The notes: generated from the sequence alone by a model not told the origin. A DNA stretch of 64,000 nucleotides from Flavobacterium sp. (GCA_016721735.1 JADKHM010000016.1:62001-126000), one strand, 5' to 3'. Counted from the first letter of the stretch, positions 37,423-47,561 are shown. Translations and numbers: made by a program.

Positions 37423-38943
37423 AGAAATATATTTTAAAAGTTGTACCTACTCCTACTTGACTTATAACATCTACTTTTCCGCCCATCGCTTCAATCTGAT
37501 TTTTGGTAATAAACAAACCAATACCTCTTGAGTCTTTGTGTTTGTGAAAAGTCTTATACATTCCAAATATTTTCTTCCCATGCTTTTCTAGGTTGATTCC
37601 TAGTCCATTATCTTGTATCTCCAGAACTTTGTGTTTGCTATTAGCTTTCAACGAATAACTAATGACTGGAGTTCGATCTGGGTGCGAATATCGAATTGCA
37701 TTTGACGTAAAGTTAAGAAGAATACTTTCTAAATAAGCAGGATTAAAGATAATTGTTTGATTTTTGCACACCTTATTTTTGATAACCACTTTATTTTTCT
37801 TGATTTCTTCTCCCAGAATATCAAGCGTTTTGCCTAAGTAGGAATTCAAATTTAGGTTCTCTTTTTTCTGAACTAATTCTGACTGAATTTCAACCAATTC
37901 TTTCAAATGCACAATTGTCTGAGATAGTGCTTTTGAAGATGTTCTCAAATGATTATAACTTTCTCTGACAAAATCTTCATCGGTTTCCTCCGCAATGATG
38001 TTCAAAAGCATTTCTATATTACCTGAATGTGATCGCAAGTTATGAGAAACAATATGAGCAAAATTTAGCAACCTACTGTTTTGTTCAGATACAATTTCCA
38101 GTGTCTTCAACAAGTTTTGCTCCTTCTCTTTTTGACTTGAAATATCGGTGTGCGTACCAATAATTCGTAAAGGCTTATTATTTTCATCACGTTCAATTAT
38201 TTTACCTCGACTTAATATCCATTTATATTCGCCAGATAAAGTCATAACTCTTTGCGCATTCTCGTAATAAGGCGCTTTATTATTTATGTGCAGCTGTATA
38301 TCATCTAGGTACCTTTTTTTATCATTAGGATGAACACGATCGTCCCAAAGATTAATAGATTCTATGGTGTCTTCGCTTCAAATTCTAGCATTTTCATAGA
38401 TTGAGACGAGTAAAAGACTTTATTAGAAGCCACATCAAGATCCCAAATACCTTCTGAAGACGCTTCCAATGCAAATAAGAATCGCTGCTCCGACAGCTTC
38501 AACTGTAGTTCTTGTAATTTAAATGAACTGATATCTGTAATTTTTCCAAAAAAATGAACGGTGCCCATCTCATCTTCCTCCACCATTGCAAAACCTTTGT
38601 ACCACTTCAGTCCTTTATTTGGCAACATAGCTCTAAACTCATGATCCCATTCTTGCAAATTATGTTGTGCTTTTTGGATAGATTTTAGAAAGGAGTCAAA
38701 GTCTTCTGAATAGATTCTACTTTTAAGAATTGTATACGCATCGATACTCTTTTCTTCTGGACTGAGATCAAAGTGAGTTAATACAGATTTACTTAGAAAA
38801 GGAAATGTAAGATGTCCTTCCTTTGTCACAGAAAATTGAAATATCAAATCTGGCGACTGAAATAATAGTTTCTTATAAAAACTATTTCTTTCTTCTAGTA
38901 ATCTTAAATCCGAGTAATTGTAGGTTTCCATAGTATAAAACAA
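37415..38943 (-). CDS. PAS-domain sensor histidine kinase (frameshifted)
   Basis: Two PAS domains are followed by HisKA (FAHIVSHNLRSHSGNIEMLLN) and HATPase (LLNFTSNAIRYSHPD, DNGLGIN, RGIGLFITKNQIEAMGG). The frame breaks near 38377: the first part ends MLEFEAKTP at 38362, while the frame one base earlier reads EDTIESINLWDDRVHPNDKK and joins the second half. One base is missing. Restored length is 509 residues. No membrane segment is visible, so it is probably cytoplasmic. The partner is the response regulator gene at 37027. Confidence 0.85.
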
Positions 38944-39103
38944 ATAAGTTGGGGCAAAATTTGAAATACATAATATGCCAATTGATAAATTAGCGTGTCA
39001 AACATAGTAATAAAAAATCGATAAAAAGCATATTTATTCGCTAAAATGCACTTTTTAACATTTTTTTAACACACAATGTAAGATTATGCTTATTTTTTAT
39101 TAT

Positions 39104-39999
39104 CTATTTCCTAGGATGAAATGCATTCATAATATGAGTCAAATGGGATCGATCCAAATGAACATAAATCTCTGTAGTTGTAATCGACTCATGTCCCAAC
39201 AGTAATTGGATTGATCGCAAATCAGCACCATTTTCTAACAAATGAGTAGCGTAGGAATGGCGAAAAGTATGTGGACTAATACTTTTATTCAAATTGATTT
39301 TCACGGCCAAATCTTTGATTATAGTAAATATCATAGCTCTAGTCAATTGACGACCTCTCCTATTTAAAAACAAGGTATCCTCAAAACCTTTTTGAATGGA
39401 TAAATGATTTCGAATTGTGCTCCGATAAAGATTAATATACCTTTGCGTATGACTACTGATGGGCACAAATCGCTGTTTGTTCCCCTTCCCAGTAATCTTT
39501 ATAAAACCCTCCTCCAAAAAAAGATCCGAAATCTTAAGACCAACTAATTCTGAAACACGCAAACCACAACTATACAAAGTCTCTAAAATGGTTCTGTTTC
39601 GCTCGCCTTCAGCAGTTGATAAATCAACAGCAGCAATCAAGTCATCAATTTCCGTGGTAGAAAGTGTATCAGGCAATTTTCTGCCAATCCTTGGACTTTC
39701 GATTAGCTCTAACGGGTTGTTTTTTCGCAAATCTTCAAATATCAAATAAGAGAAAAACTTTTCAAGCCCGAAATGATTCTAGCTTGTGAACGCGCATTTA
39801 CCTGCTTTGCCACATCATATATAAATCCTTGTAGCACTTCCTCGTCAATATCTAATGGAGATACACTTATATTATTCTGCGCAAGATAACCACAAAGCCG
39901 CTGAATATCGAAAGAATAATTGTCAATAGAATTCTTTGATAACCCACGTTCAATTTTAAGATAAGACTGATAACTTTTGATATGTACTTGCCAATTCAT
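39104..39999 (-). CDS. xerD: Tyrosine recombinase XerD (frameshifted)
   Basis: The N-terminal core-binding domain (IKSYQSYLKIERGLSKNSIDNY) and the catalytic domain are in different frames. The latter has Arg in SCGLRVSEL, HTFRHSYATH, GHESITTTEIYVH and the nucleophile Tyr. The break is in the A5 run at 39753-39757: restoring one base gives GLKSFFSYLIFEDLRKNNP and a 298-residue protein, the exact usual size. XerD resolves chromosome dimers at dif with XerC. A real loss is unlikely. Confidence 0.9.
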
Positions 40000-40021
40000 A
40001 AAACAAAGTAACGTTAAAAAT

Positions 40022-40047
40022 AAAAAAAACCTCTCAACTGAGAGGTT
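40022..40047 (-). terminator. Terminator of the first barrel gene
   Basis: AACCTCTC (40028-40035) pairs with GAGAGGTT (40040-40047). The A run before it gives a T tract on the minus strand. Confidence 0.82.
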
Positions 40048-40069
40048 TTAGTATAAAATAAAGTGATTC

Positions 40070-40606
40070 TTAGAATTTATAACCTACTCCGATTAAGAAG
40101 TGACTTACTTTTGTGTCACCTGTTAATCCAATGTCATATCTTGGCTCAACGAAGAAGTTTTCTGTGAAGTTATAAGAAGCACCAACTCCTAAGTTGAATC
40201 TGGTTTTATCACTATCGTCAGAATTCAAACTGTAATACAATGAAGGACCAGCTTCTAAATTAAATTTTTCAGCAATTTCGTATTCTACTAAAACTGGAAT
40301 GCTCAAGAAATCCAATTTATAGCCATCTTTTGACGCTGTGTGGTAGTTAATTCCTGGCTGCACCTTAAATTTATCAGCGATGCCAAACTCTGCAAAACCT
40401 CCAACATAGAAACCTGTAGTTGATACGGTTGCCGTCTCAGTATATGTTTCTACTGCACCGGTTGTAAAATCAATATCATAACCAGTGTATTCAGTTTTAG
40501 CTGACACCATGTCAATACCACCCTTTACACCAAAAGACGCTCCATCTTGCGCATTAGCAAAACCAAATGCAAGAAGAGCAATACTAGATAAAATAATTTT
40601 TTTCAT
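40070..40606 (-). CDS. Small outer-membrane beta-barrel protein
   Basis: The 178-residue protein has a signal peptide ending FANAQ and a barrel of about eight strands (DKFKVQPGINYHTAS, FNLEAGPSLYY, NFFVEPRYDIGL) ending in GVGYKF. It matches the porin/PF13568 type common in Bacteroidetes. Ligand unknown. It has its own promoter and terminator. Confidence 0.8.
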   Translation of the reverse strand: MKKIILSSIALLAFGFANAQDGASFGVKGGIDMVSAKTEYTGYDIDFTTGAVETYTETATVSTTGFYVGGFAEFGIADKFKVQPGINYHTASKDGYKLDFLSIPVLVEYEIAEKFNLEAGPSLYYSLNSDDSDKTRFNLGVGASYNFTENFFVEPRYDIGLTGDTKVSHFLIGVGYKF

Positions 40607-40633
40607 GTTATTTTGTTTTTAAAATTAGTTACG

Positions 40634-40641
40634 CAAATATA
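40634..40641 (-). promoter_or_regulatory. -7 box TATATTTG of the first barrel gene
   Basis: The complement of CAAATATA gives TATATTTG, 28 nt before the start. The same ACGCAAATATAG sequence is found before the second barrel gene. Confidence 0.5.
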
Positions 40642-40684
40642 GAATAAATTGTACGCACGAGGTTATTATATGATTAATTTTTAA

Positions 40685-40714
40685 ACAAAAAAAAAACCAC
40701 GCCAAAGCGTGGTT
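40685..40714 (-). terminator. Terminator of the second barrel gene
   Basis: AACCACGC (40695-40702) pairs with GCGTGGTT (40707-40714) and an A run lies to the left, which becomes T on the minus strand. Confidence 0.82.
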
Positions 40715-40734
40715 TTTCATATGCTTGTATCTTA

Positions 40735-41343
40735 TTATAGTTTGTAGATCAAACCAAATGATGCAGCTGCAAAAAAGTTGTTGTACTCATTGATTGATAA
40801 ATCAATAGATGAATTTGAAACATCTCCAGTTTTTGCACTAGAATAACGCAACAAGTTTGTCAACCCAAAATCGATTGCCAAACGAGGAGTAACGAAGTAG
40901 TTAATTCCTAAACCACCACCAATACCTAATGTTGATGTCTTTTCAGCATCACCACCACCATTGTCATTAGAACCAAAACCGATACCGAAATTTGTAAAAG
41001 TTTTGAATCTCTCTCCCATGTTTAAGAAGTAGTATCTACCACCAACATTTACTTCGAAAGCAGAATTTTTAACTTCTGTAGCTCCATTATCTGAAGTTGT
41101 AGAGTTTAATCCTAAAGTCAAAGCGAAGTTGTCAGAAATAAAGTAACCAACTTCTGGTGCTAATGTAGTACTTGTAGTTTTAACACTATTAGTACCATCA
41201 TCATCAGTACTGCTATTGTAAGAAATTCTACCACCTAAGTAGATATCTCCTTTAGCAAATCCGAAAGAACCGTCTTTCTTGTCTTGTGCGCTTGCAACTC
41301 CAAATGTAAAAATTGCTACAGCAGATAAAATAATTTTTTTCAT
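40735..41343 (-). CDS. Outer-membrane beta-barrel protein
   Basis: I use the ATG at 41343, which gives a clean signal peptide (MKKIILSAVAIFTFGVASAQ) and 202 residues; an upstream ATG would add 28 residues before it. The mature part has barrel strands (DIYLGGRISYNSS, FALTLGLNSTTS, LAIDFGLTNLLRYS) and ends SFGLIYKL. It is a weak paralogue of the gene at 40070. Ligand unknown. Confidence 0.82.
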   Translation of the reverse strand: MKKIILSAVAIFTFGVASAQDKKDGSFGFAKGDIYLGGRISYNSSTDDDGTNSVKTTSTTLAPEVGYFISDNFALTLGLNSTTSDNGATEVKNSAFEVNVGGRYYFLNMGERFKTFTNFGIGFGSNDNGGGDAEKTSTLGIGGGLGINYFVTPRLAIDFGLTNLLRYSSAKTGDVSNSSIDLSINEYNNFFAAASFGLIYKL

Positions 41344-41371
41344 GTTTATGTTTTGTTTAAAATTAATGACG

Positions 41372-41379
41372 CAAATATA
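41372..41379 (-). promoter_or_regulatory. -7 box TATATTTG of the second barrel gene
   Basis: The complement of CAAATATA lies 29 nt before the start at 41343, in the same sequence context as for the first barrel gene. Confidence 0.5.
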
Positions 41380-41865
41380 GGATATTTTGTTAATAAAAAA
41401 ATATTTGCTGATTTTTTTCATCTTCATGCTAGTGCGTGCTGTGGCTCAATTAAAAATGATATCAACTCCATCGGCTACTTAATAAATAGAAACAGGTTAA
41501 CAAATTCACTTTTGATACCGAGCAAAAAATCGTTAAAAGCCTTGCAAATACTACGAAATAGAGATTTTACAGAAAGAAATGGAAAGCTACAAACTAGCAA
41601 AAAATCGATCACCAAGTCGCCTTTTTCGGCTGTTGCTGAAACCAATAGCAACACTATTACTTTTATTAACTTTTTATTAACAATTGATGTAAAATTGTTA
41701 ATAACTGTTATTTTTCTGCCTTGTTTTTGATTTTTAAAGCTAATTGCTTCATTTAAAATAGAATATGAAATTCATTAAGTTGATGGCAGTAGCTTCATTC
41801 ATTTCTTTTTAAATTTGGCTTCAACCTTATAATAGATTCACATTTTATCTATTTTTACTAAAAAT
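41380..41865. other. Intergenic region with an AT-rich inverted repeat and a signal-peptide remnant
   Basis: No convincing gene is present. A perfect 12-bp inverted repeat, TTATTAACAATT / AATTGTTAATAA, spans 41674-41704 with a 7-nt loop. At 41765 a 15-codon frame reads MKFIKLMAVASFISF, like the start of an exported protein cut off by a stop. It may be the remains of a lost gene before aroQ. Confidence 0.45.
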
Positions 41866-42285
41866 ATGGACATGAAAATTATTATAATAAACGGCCCGAA
41901 TCTTAACCTTCTTGGAAAAAGAGAACCTGAGGTATACGGAAACGAAACCTTTGAATCCTACTTCGTTCAATTGCAAAAGGACTTTCCGAAGATTGAGTTG
42001 TCCTATTTCCAAAGCAATATTGAAGGCGAGCTGATTGATAAGATTCAAGAAGTTGGTTTCAAATATGATGGCATTATTCTAAATGCAGCTGCCTATACGC
42101 ATACCTCCGTTGGCATTGGAGATGCTGTAAAGGCCATTTCGACTCCCGTAATTGAAGTACATATTTCCAATACATTTGCACGTGAGGAATTCAGACACCA
42201 CTCTTATATTGCATCACATGCTAAAGGAATCGTGATTGGCTTTGGATTAAAAAGCTACGAATTGGCACTACAGTCTTTCCTATAG
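41866..42285 (+). CDS. aroQ: Type II 3-dehydroquinate dehydratase
   Basis: The 139-residue enzyme has the family start KIIIINGPNLNLLGKREPEVYG with the catalytic Tyr, then FQSNIEGELID, LNAAAYTHTSVGI (Asn and His) and EVHISNTFAREEFRHHSY. It dehydrates 3-dehydroquinate in the shikimate pathway. A Met two codons in could also be the start. Confidence 0.96.
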   Translation: MDMKIIIINGPNLNLLGKREPEVYGNETFESYFVQLQKDFPKIELSYFQSNIEGELIDKIQEVGFKYDGIILNAAAYTHTSVGIGDAVKAISTPVIEVHISNTFAREEFRHHSYIASHAKGIVIGFGLKSYELALQSFL

Positions 42286-42312
42286 TAATTCAACAATCAA
42301 TTGATCTCCACC

Positions 42313-44787
42313 ATGAAAAATCTATTATTCTTTATCCTCGTTCTGATTTCAAGTAAATCGATTGCACAAATCAACGGAACTGTAACTGATAGCAATGGAA
42401 AACCATTGGCTTCCGTATCTATACATATAGAAGATACCTACTTAGGAACTACTACTAATGACGAAGGAGAGTACTTTCTGAATGTGCCTGGTAAAGGCAA
42501 ATACGTAATCGTGTACCAATATCTTGGCTATAAAAGTCAAAAAATCAAGTACGTTCACGAAAAAAGACTAAAAACTTTCGATATAAAACTAGAGGAAGAG
42601 AACATCGAACTACAAACCGTCGTCATCGACAAAAAAAACAATCCTGCCAATGAAGTAATCCGAAATGCGATTGCTCACAAAAAAGAGAACTCCGAGCCAA
42701 CGGACAAATACCAAGCCTATTTCTACTCCCGAGGTATTTTCAAAATAAAAGAAGCTCCTAAGAAAATAATGGGGCAAAAGTTTGATTCGTTTGATGAGAT
42801 GTTAGACTCAACCCGAAGCGGCATCTTATACCTTTCGGAAACTGTTTCGAAAATTACCTATAAAAAGCCAGATAAGATGAAAGAAGTTATCGTGGCATCA
42901 AAAGTGAGTGGAAACGATAATGGCTTTAGCTTCAACACGGCAGATTCTGCCAACTTCGATTTCTACGAAAACTATCTTCCTTTTCAAATCAATGCGGTGT
43001 CGCCAATTGCCGATAATGCCTTTAATTATTATAAGTACAAAATGGAAGGCACCTTTTTTAATGAAAACAATATTCAAATTAACAAAATCAAAGTCACACC
43101 AAAGCGGAATAATGAACCAGCCATGGAAGGCTACCTATATATAGTAGAAGATAGCTGGGCAATTTATGCTGTTGACTTATCAATAAAAGGAGACCAAGTC
43201 CAAATGCCTGCGGTCAATTCTTTGCAATTGAAGCAGAATTTTAGCTACAATCGAAACAACAAAATATGGGCAAAGAATACGCAAACGCTCGATTTTGTCG
43301 CTGGAATGCTTGGCATTAAGATCTCTGGCCGTTTTTCTTATGTGTATTCTAACTATGTCTTTGAACCTAAGTTTGACAACAAAACGTTCAGCCGAGAAGT
43401 ACTGTCTTTTGAAGAGAATGCCAATAAAAAGGATGACCTCTACTGGAGTAAATTTCGTCTTGTTCCTCTAACTTCCGAAGAAAGTAATGACTACCTCAAG
43501 AAAGATCTATTACAAACTAAAAAGAAATCAAAACAATACTTAGATTCTATCGATGCCAAAAGAAATAAATTTGGTTTTAGCGATCCCATTATGGGTTATT
43601 CCTACAAGAACTCCTTCAAAAAATGGGAGCTGAGCTATGACGGACTGATTAAAGGCATCAATTTTAATACAGTTCAAGGTTGGGACATCAACACCGACTT
43701 TACTTTCATGAAACGAGATGAAGACACGCGAACTTATACCCAAATAAAAACCTATTTTGACTATGGATTGTCAGAAGAAAAATTTAGATCTTATGTTACC
43801 TTCATCAAAAAATTCAGCAATATTAGCCAAAGTGAATTGAGATTTGGCGCCGGAAGCAAAGTCTATCAATTTAACGGTGCAAATCCGATTGGTAGAATTG
43901 TAAATAGCGTCAGCACACTATTCTTTAAAGACAATTACATCAAGCTATACGAACGCAATTTTGTAAACGCCAGCTACGGACGTGAAATTATCAACGGATT
44001 AAATCTAAATGCCGAACTATCTTATGCCGAACGAAAACCGTTGTTTAACACTACCGATTTTGTCATTCTTAAAAAGGACCAAGAATACACCTCCAATAAC
44101 CCATTATTGCCGAATGATAATGTAACGCCGGCAATAATCAAACACAATCTGGCGAAAGTAAATTTAGGAACCAGAATCAATTTTGCTCAAGAATATTTAT
44201 CGCGTCCCGACGGCAAATTCAATGTGCCGAATGATAAATATCCAGTGCTTTATTTCAATTATGAAAAAGGCTTTGCAGGGAATGAGTCGAATTATGACTT
44301 TGATCACATCAACGCCAGAGTGACCTATGACCTTACTCTTGGGAATAAAGGAAATGTAGCGACAAACATGAAAGCGGGAAAATTCTATCACGCTGAGAAT
44401 ATCGCTTTTATTGATTACAAACATTTCGACGGTAATCAAACACACGTTGGTACCGAAGATCGTTATCTCAATGTATTCAATCTGTTACCGTATTATAGTA
44501 GCAGTACAAACGATTCGTATGTAGAAATACATGCAGAACACGATGATAGCGGTTATATTATGAACAAGATACCGCTACTAAAAAAGTTAAAATCAACACT
44601 AGTGCTCGGCTACCATAATCTTTCTGTTCCAAAGAGATCACCTTATCACGAATATTCCGTGGGCTTGAATAACCTTGGATTCGGAAAATTTAAAGTATTT
44701 CGATTAGATTATGTGCATGCCTATCAAAGCGGATGGCAAGCAGATGGCTTTGTCTTTGGATTGAAGATTTTAGATTTTCTCCAGTAA
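42313..44787 (+). CDS. DUF5686 protein with CarboxypepD_reg domain
   Basis: The start is the ATG at 42313 (MKNLLFFILVLISSKSIAQ), 824 residues. A carboxypeptidase regulatory-like domain (INGTVTDSNGKPLASVSI) is followed by the DUF5686 barrel (VGTRINFAQEYL-like strands), ending VFGLKILDFLQ. The pattern is that of outer-membrane proteins of Bacteroidetes related to TonB-dependent transporters but without a plug. Function unknown. Confidence 0.82.
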   Translation: MKNLLFFILVLISSKSIAQINGTVTDSNGKPLASVSIHIEDTYLGTTTNDEGEYFLNVPGKGKYVIVYQYLGYKSQKIKYVHEKRLKTFDIKLEEENIELQTVVIDKKNNPANEVIRNAIAHKKENSEPTDKYQAYFYSRGIFKIKEAPKKIMGQKFDSFDEMLDSTRSGILYLSETVSKITYKKPDKMKEVIVASKVSGNDNGFSFNTADSANFDFYENYLPFQINAVSPIADNAFNYYKYKMEGTFFNENNIQINKIKVTPKRNNEPAMEGYLYIVEDSWAIYAVDLSIKGDQVQMPAVNSLQLKQNFSYNRNNKIWAKNTQTLDFVAGMLGIKISGRFSYVYSNYVFEPKFDNKTFSREVLSFEENANKKDDLYWSKFRLVPLTSEESNDYLKKDLLQTKKKSKQYLDSIDAKRNKFGFSDPIMGYSYKNSFKKWELSYDGLIKGINFNTVQGWDINTDFTFMKRDEDTRTYTQIKTYFDYGLSEEKFRSYVTFIKKFSNISQSELRFGAGSKVYQFNGANPIGRIVNSVSTLFFKDNYIKLYERNFVNASYGREIINGLNLNAELSYAERKPLFNTTDFVILKKDQEYTSNNPLLPNDNVTPAIIKHNLAKVNLGTRINFAQEYLSRPDGKFNVPNDKYPVLYFNYEKGFAGNESNYDFDHINARVTYDLTLGNKGNVATNMKAGKFYHAENIAFIDYKHFDGNQTHVGTEDRYLNVFNLLPYYSSSTNDSYVEIHAEHDDSGYIMNKIPLLKKLKSTLVLGYHNLSVPKRSPYHEYSVGLNNLGFGKFKVFRLDYVHAYQSGWQADGFVFGLKILDFLQ

Positions 44788-44791
44788 TTTC

Positions 44792-45676
44792 CTATTCGTT
44801 CGGTTCAATATGAATCAAAACATGGCCTAATTCAGGAATTTCTTTTCTTAACGTGTCTTTCAAAAGATGGGCAATATCGTGACCTTCCTTGACAGAAATA
44901 TTTGCCTCTACAATGGCGTGCAAATCGACGTGGTATTTCATGCCTGCTTTTCGAATGAAACATTTTTCAGTATCGATAATTCCGGGAACTTGGTAGGAGA
45001 TTTTTCGGATATCTTCAATTAAATCGTCGTACAAATGCTCGTCCATAATTTCACCCAATGCAGGACGAAATATGAGATAACTGTTATACATGATAAAACC
45101 GGCGGCAAACAAGGCAGCCCAATCATCTGCCGATTCGTATCCTTTACCCAGAAACAATGCGATTGAAATTCCAGCGAATGCAGCGACAGAAGTAATGGCG
45201 TCACTGCGATGGTGCCATGCGTCTGCTCGCAACGACGAACTATTTGACTCTTTACTTCTTTTCATCACTATTCGAAAAGAATATTCTTTCCAAACGATAA
45301 TTAGGCCTAATACTACGAGTGTCCATGGCTTCGGAAGCTGATGCGGTATTTGAATATTCTGTATGCTTTCGTAAGCAATAATCGTCGCAGAAGTCATCAA
45401 AAATCCGACGACCAAAAAAGTAATTAATGGTTCCGCCCTACCGTGTCCGTATGGATGATTGTCGTCTGCTGGTTTGTTCGAATATTTGATGCCAAACAGC
45501 ACCAGAAAAGAAGAAAAAATATCGGTAGTCGACTCGATTGCGTCGGCAATCAATGCAAAAGAATGTCCGAAAATTCCAGCCAATAATTTGACAATGGCCA
45601 GACACGTATTCCCAATGATACTAAAGTAAGTTGCCTTTACTGCTGTTTGTTCGTTGGTCATTGGTGTTTTTTGCAT
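44792..45676 (-). CDS. Cation diffusion facilitator (CDF) transporter
   Basis: The 294-residue protein has six membrane helices with the metal-site motifs DAIESTTD and HHRSD of CDF transporters and a C-terminal cytoplasmic domain (VDLHAIVEANISVKEGHDIAHLLKDTL). It exports divalent cations such as Zn2+ or Fe2+ in exchange for protons. Two nearby Met codons could serve as start. The stop lies 5 nt from the convergent DUF5686 gene. Confidence 0.9.
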   Translation of the reverse strand: MQKTPMTNEQTAVKATYFSIIGNTCLAIVKLLAGIFGHSFALIADAIESTTDIFSSFLVLFGIKYSNKPADDNHPYGHGRAEPLITFLVVGFLMTSATIIAYESIQNIQIPHQLPKPWTLVVLGLIIVWKEYSFRIVMKRSKESNSSSLRADAWHHRSDAITSVAAFAGISIALFLGKGYESADDWAALFAAGFIMYNSYLIFRPALGEIMDEHLYDDLIEDIRKISYQVPGIIDTEKCFIRKAGMKYHVDLHAIVEANISVKEGHDIAHLLKDTLRKEIPELGHVLIHIEPNE

Positions 45677-45695
45677 TTAAAGTAAAGCCGAAAAG

Positions 45696-46061
45696 TTAAT
45701 TATAAAATTCTCCTATATGCCAAAGTACGCCAGAAGGATCATGAATAAAACACTCTTTTCCCCAATCGTATTCTTTGATGGGAATGATGCGCACCTGTTC
45801 ATATTTCGATGGCAAATCTAAAATTAACAACTGTTTCCAAAAATCAGTCACATTGTCAACCTCCAAAAAGACCATTGTATTGTCAATCCATTCTTTCACA
45901 TAAGCATCTTGCAGATAGAAACCCATCTCTCCATATTGAAATAAGGACATATTTGGAGCGATTACAATTTCATTAAACCCTAAATCGCTATAAAATGCTC
46001 TAGAAGTCTTGTAATCTTTCGCTCCAATAAAAGGCCTAATTGATTTGGCTTTAGATTCCAT
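45696..46061 (-). CDS. VOC-family (glyoxalase-like) protein
   Basis: The 121-residue protein has the betaalphabetabetabeta pattern of one VOC domain (SIRPFIGAKDYKTSRAFYSDLG, GKECFIHDPSGVLWHIGEF). Metal-binding residues are not clear enough to predict a reaction. It lies between the CDF gene and murA. Confidence 0.8.
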   Translation of the reverse strand: MESKAKSIRPFIGAKDYKTSRAFYSDLGFNEIVIAPNMSLFQYGEMGFYLQDAYVKEWIDNTMVFLEVDNVTDFWKQLLILDLPSKYEQVRIIPIKEYDWGKECFIHDPSGVLWHIGEFYN

Positions 46062-46150
46062 ATTTTTGATTTCTAAGAATGAAAATAAGGCGCTTCAAGA
46101 TAAAAGATTCGCTTTGCGCCTGTGCGTCTCTGCGAGCGATTTTTTCAAAA

Positions 46151-47458
46151 CTATACCCGAACAATATTAGCACCCAAAGCACGCAATCTTTCGTCGATGC
46201 GCTCGTAGCCGCGGTCAATTTGCTCAATATTTTGAATAGTACTCGTGCCTTTTGCAGACAAAGCAGCAATTAACAAGGAGATTCCAGCTCTAATATCTGG
46301 CGAAGACATTGTTGTTGCTTTCAGTTGGGAATTAAAATCGTGTCCCATAACAACCGCGCGATGCGGATCACACAACATAATTTTCGCGCCCATATCGATC
46401 AGTTTATCCACAAAGAAAAGGCGAGATTCAAACATTTTTTGGTGAATCAATACATCGCCATTGGCTTGGGTCGCCACTACCAAAACGATACTCAATAAGT
46501 CCGGAGTAAATCCAGGCCACGGTGCATCTGCAATGGTCAATATCGAACCATCAATATCTGTTTTTATTTGGTAATGTTCATGTGTCGGAATATAAATATC
46601 ATCACCTCTTCGTTCTAAAGTAATACCGAGCTTGCGGAAAGTATTCGGAATAATACCCAAATTGTCCCAACTTACATTTTTGATGGTAATTTCACTTCTC
46701 GTCATGGCAGCCAAACCAATCCAGCTTCCAATTTCGATCATATCCGGAAGGATTCGATGTGTGCAACCGCCCAATTTTTCAACTCCTTCAATAGTTAATA
46801 AATTAGATCCTACTCCGGAAATTTTTGCCCCCATCGAATTCAACATTTTGCACAACTGCTGTAAATAGGGTTCACACGCCGCATTATATACTGTTGTTGT
46901 ACCTTTTGCTAATACGGCAGCCATCACGATATTCGCCGTTCCTGTTACAGAAGCTTCATCCAAAAGCATATCGGTTCCAGTCAGACCATCGGGTGCTTCT
47001 ACACCATAGAAATGGTCTTCTCTATTGTATCTGAATTTGGCACCCAAATTAATAAATCCTTCAAAATGCGTATCCAAACGACGACGACCAATTTTGTCTC
47101 CACCTGGTTTTGGAATATATCCTTTGCCAAAGCGCGCTAATAATGGTCCAACAATCATTATTGAACCTCTCAACGATCCACCTTCTTTTTTGAAAGCTTC
47201 GGTCTCGAGGTAACCAACATTCACTTCATCAGACTGGAAGGTTATAGAACCTGCACCATTCTTTTGAATTTTTACACCCAAATTCCCGAGTAGCGTGATT
47301 AATTTATTGACATCAATGATATCTGGAATATTGTTGATTGTTACTTTCTCTGGAGTCAACAATACTGCACACAAGATCTGCAGTGCTTCATTCTTGGCTC
47401 CTTGTGGTGTGATTTCTCCTTTAAGGCGAATGCCTCCTTCAATTTTAAAAGTTCCCAT
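46151..47458 (-). CDS. murA: UDP-GlcNAc 1-carboxyvinyltransferase with Asp in place of the catalytic Cys
   Basis: The 435-residue protein has the EPSP-synthase fold with Lys22 in GAKNEAL and the loop GGDKIGRRRLDTHFEGF. MurA makes the first committed step of peptidoglycan synthesis (enolpyruvyl transfer to UDP-GlcNAc). In E. coli this loop has Cys115, the target of fosfomycin; here the codon at 47096-47098 (GAC on the minus strand) gives Asp121. That form is known from Mycobacterium, Chlamydia and Borrelia and is fosfomycin-insensitive. Confidence 0.95.
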   Translation of the reverse strand: MGTFKIEGGIRLKGEITPQGAKNEALQILCAVLLTPEKVTINNIPDIIDVNKLITLLGNLGVKIQKNGAGSITFQSDEVNVGYLETEAFKKEGGSLRGSIMIVGPLLARFGKGYIPKPGGDKIGRRRLDTHFEGFINLGAKFRYNREDHFYGVEAPDGLTGTDMLLDEASVTGTANIVMAAVLAKGTTTVYNAACEPYLQQLCKMLNSMGAKISGVGSNLLTIEGVEKLGGCTHRILPDMIEIGSWIGLAAMTRSEITIKNVSWDNLGIIPNTFRKLGITLERRGDDIYIPTHEHYQIKTDIDGSILTIADAPWPGFTPDLLSIVLVVATQANGDVLIHQKMFESRLFFVDKLIDMGAKIMLCDPHRAVVMGHDFNSQLKATTMSSPDIRAGISLLIAALSAKGTSTIQNIEQIDRGYERIDERLRALGANIVRV

Positions 47459-47474
47459 TTTTTCTGCTTAGTTG

Positions 47475-47561
47475 CTGAGTAGCTGAGTGACTGAGTGGCT
47501 GAGTAAATCTATCCGAGCAACAAGGCTCAGTAACTCAGGCGCTCCGTATCTCAGTAACTCA
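47475..47561. repeat. CTGAGT octamer array with inverted copies
   Basis: CTGAGTNN occurs four times with an exact 8-bp period (47475, 47483, 47491, 47499). Further right CTCAGTAACTCA occurs twice (47526 and 47550). The two sets are complementary, so the block can form a hairpin. It lies between murA and the DUF4290 gene and reaches the stop of the latter. Confidence 0.7.

Noticed and set aside
41353..41730. Plus-strand open frame of 125 codons between the barrel gene and aroQ
   Set aside because: It starts inside the barrel gene's promoter, has no domain or signal, and contains the inverted repeat; I see no support for translation.
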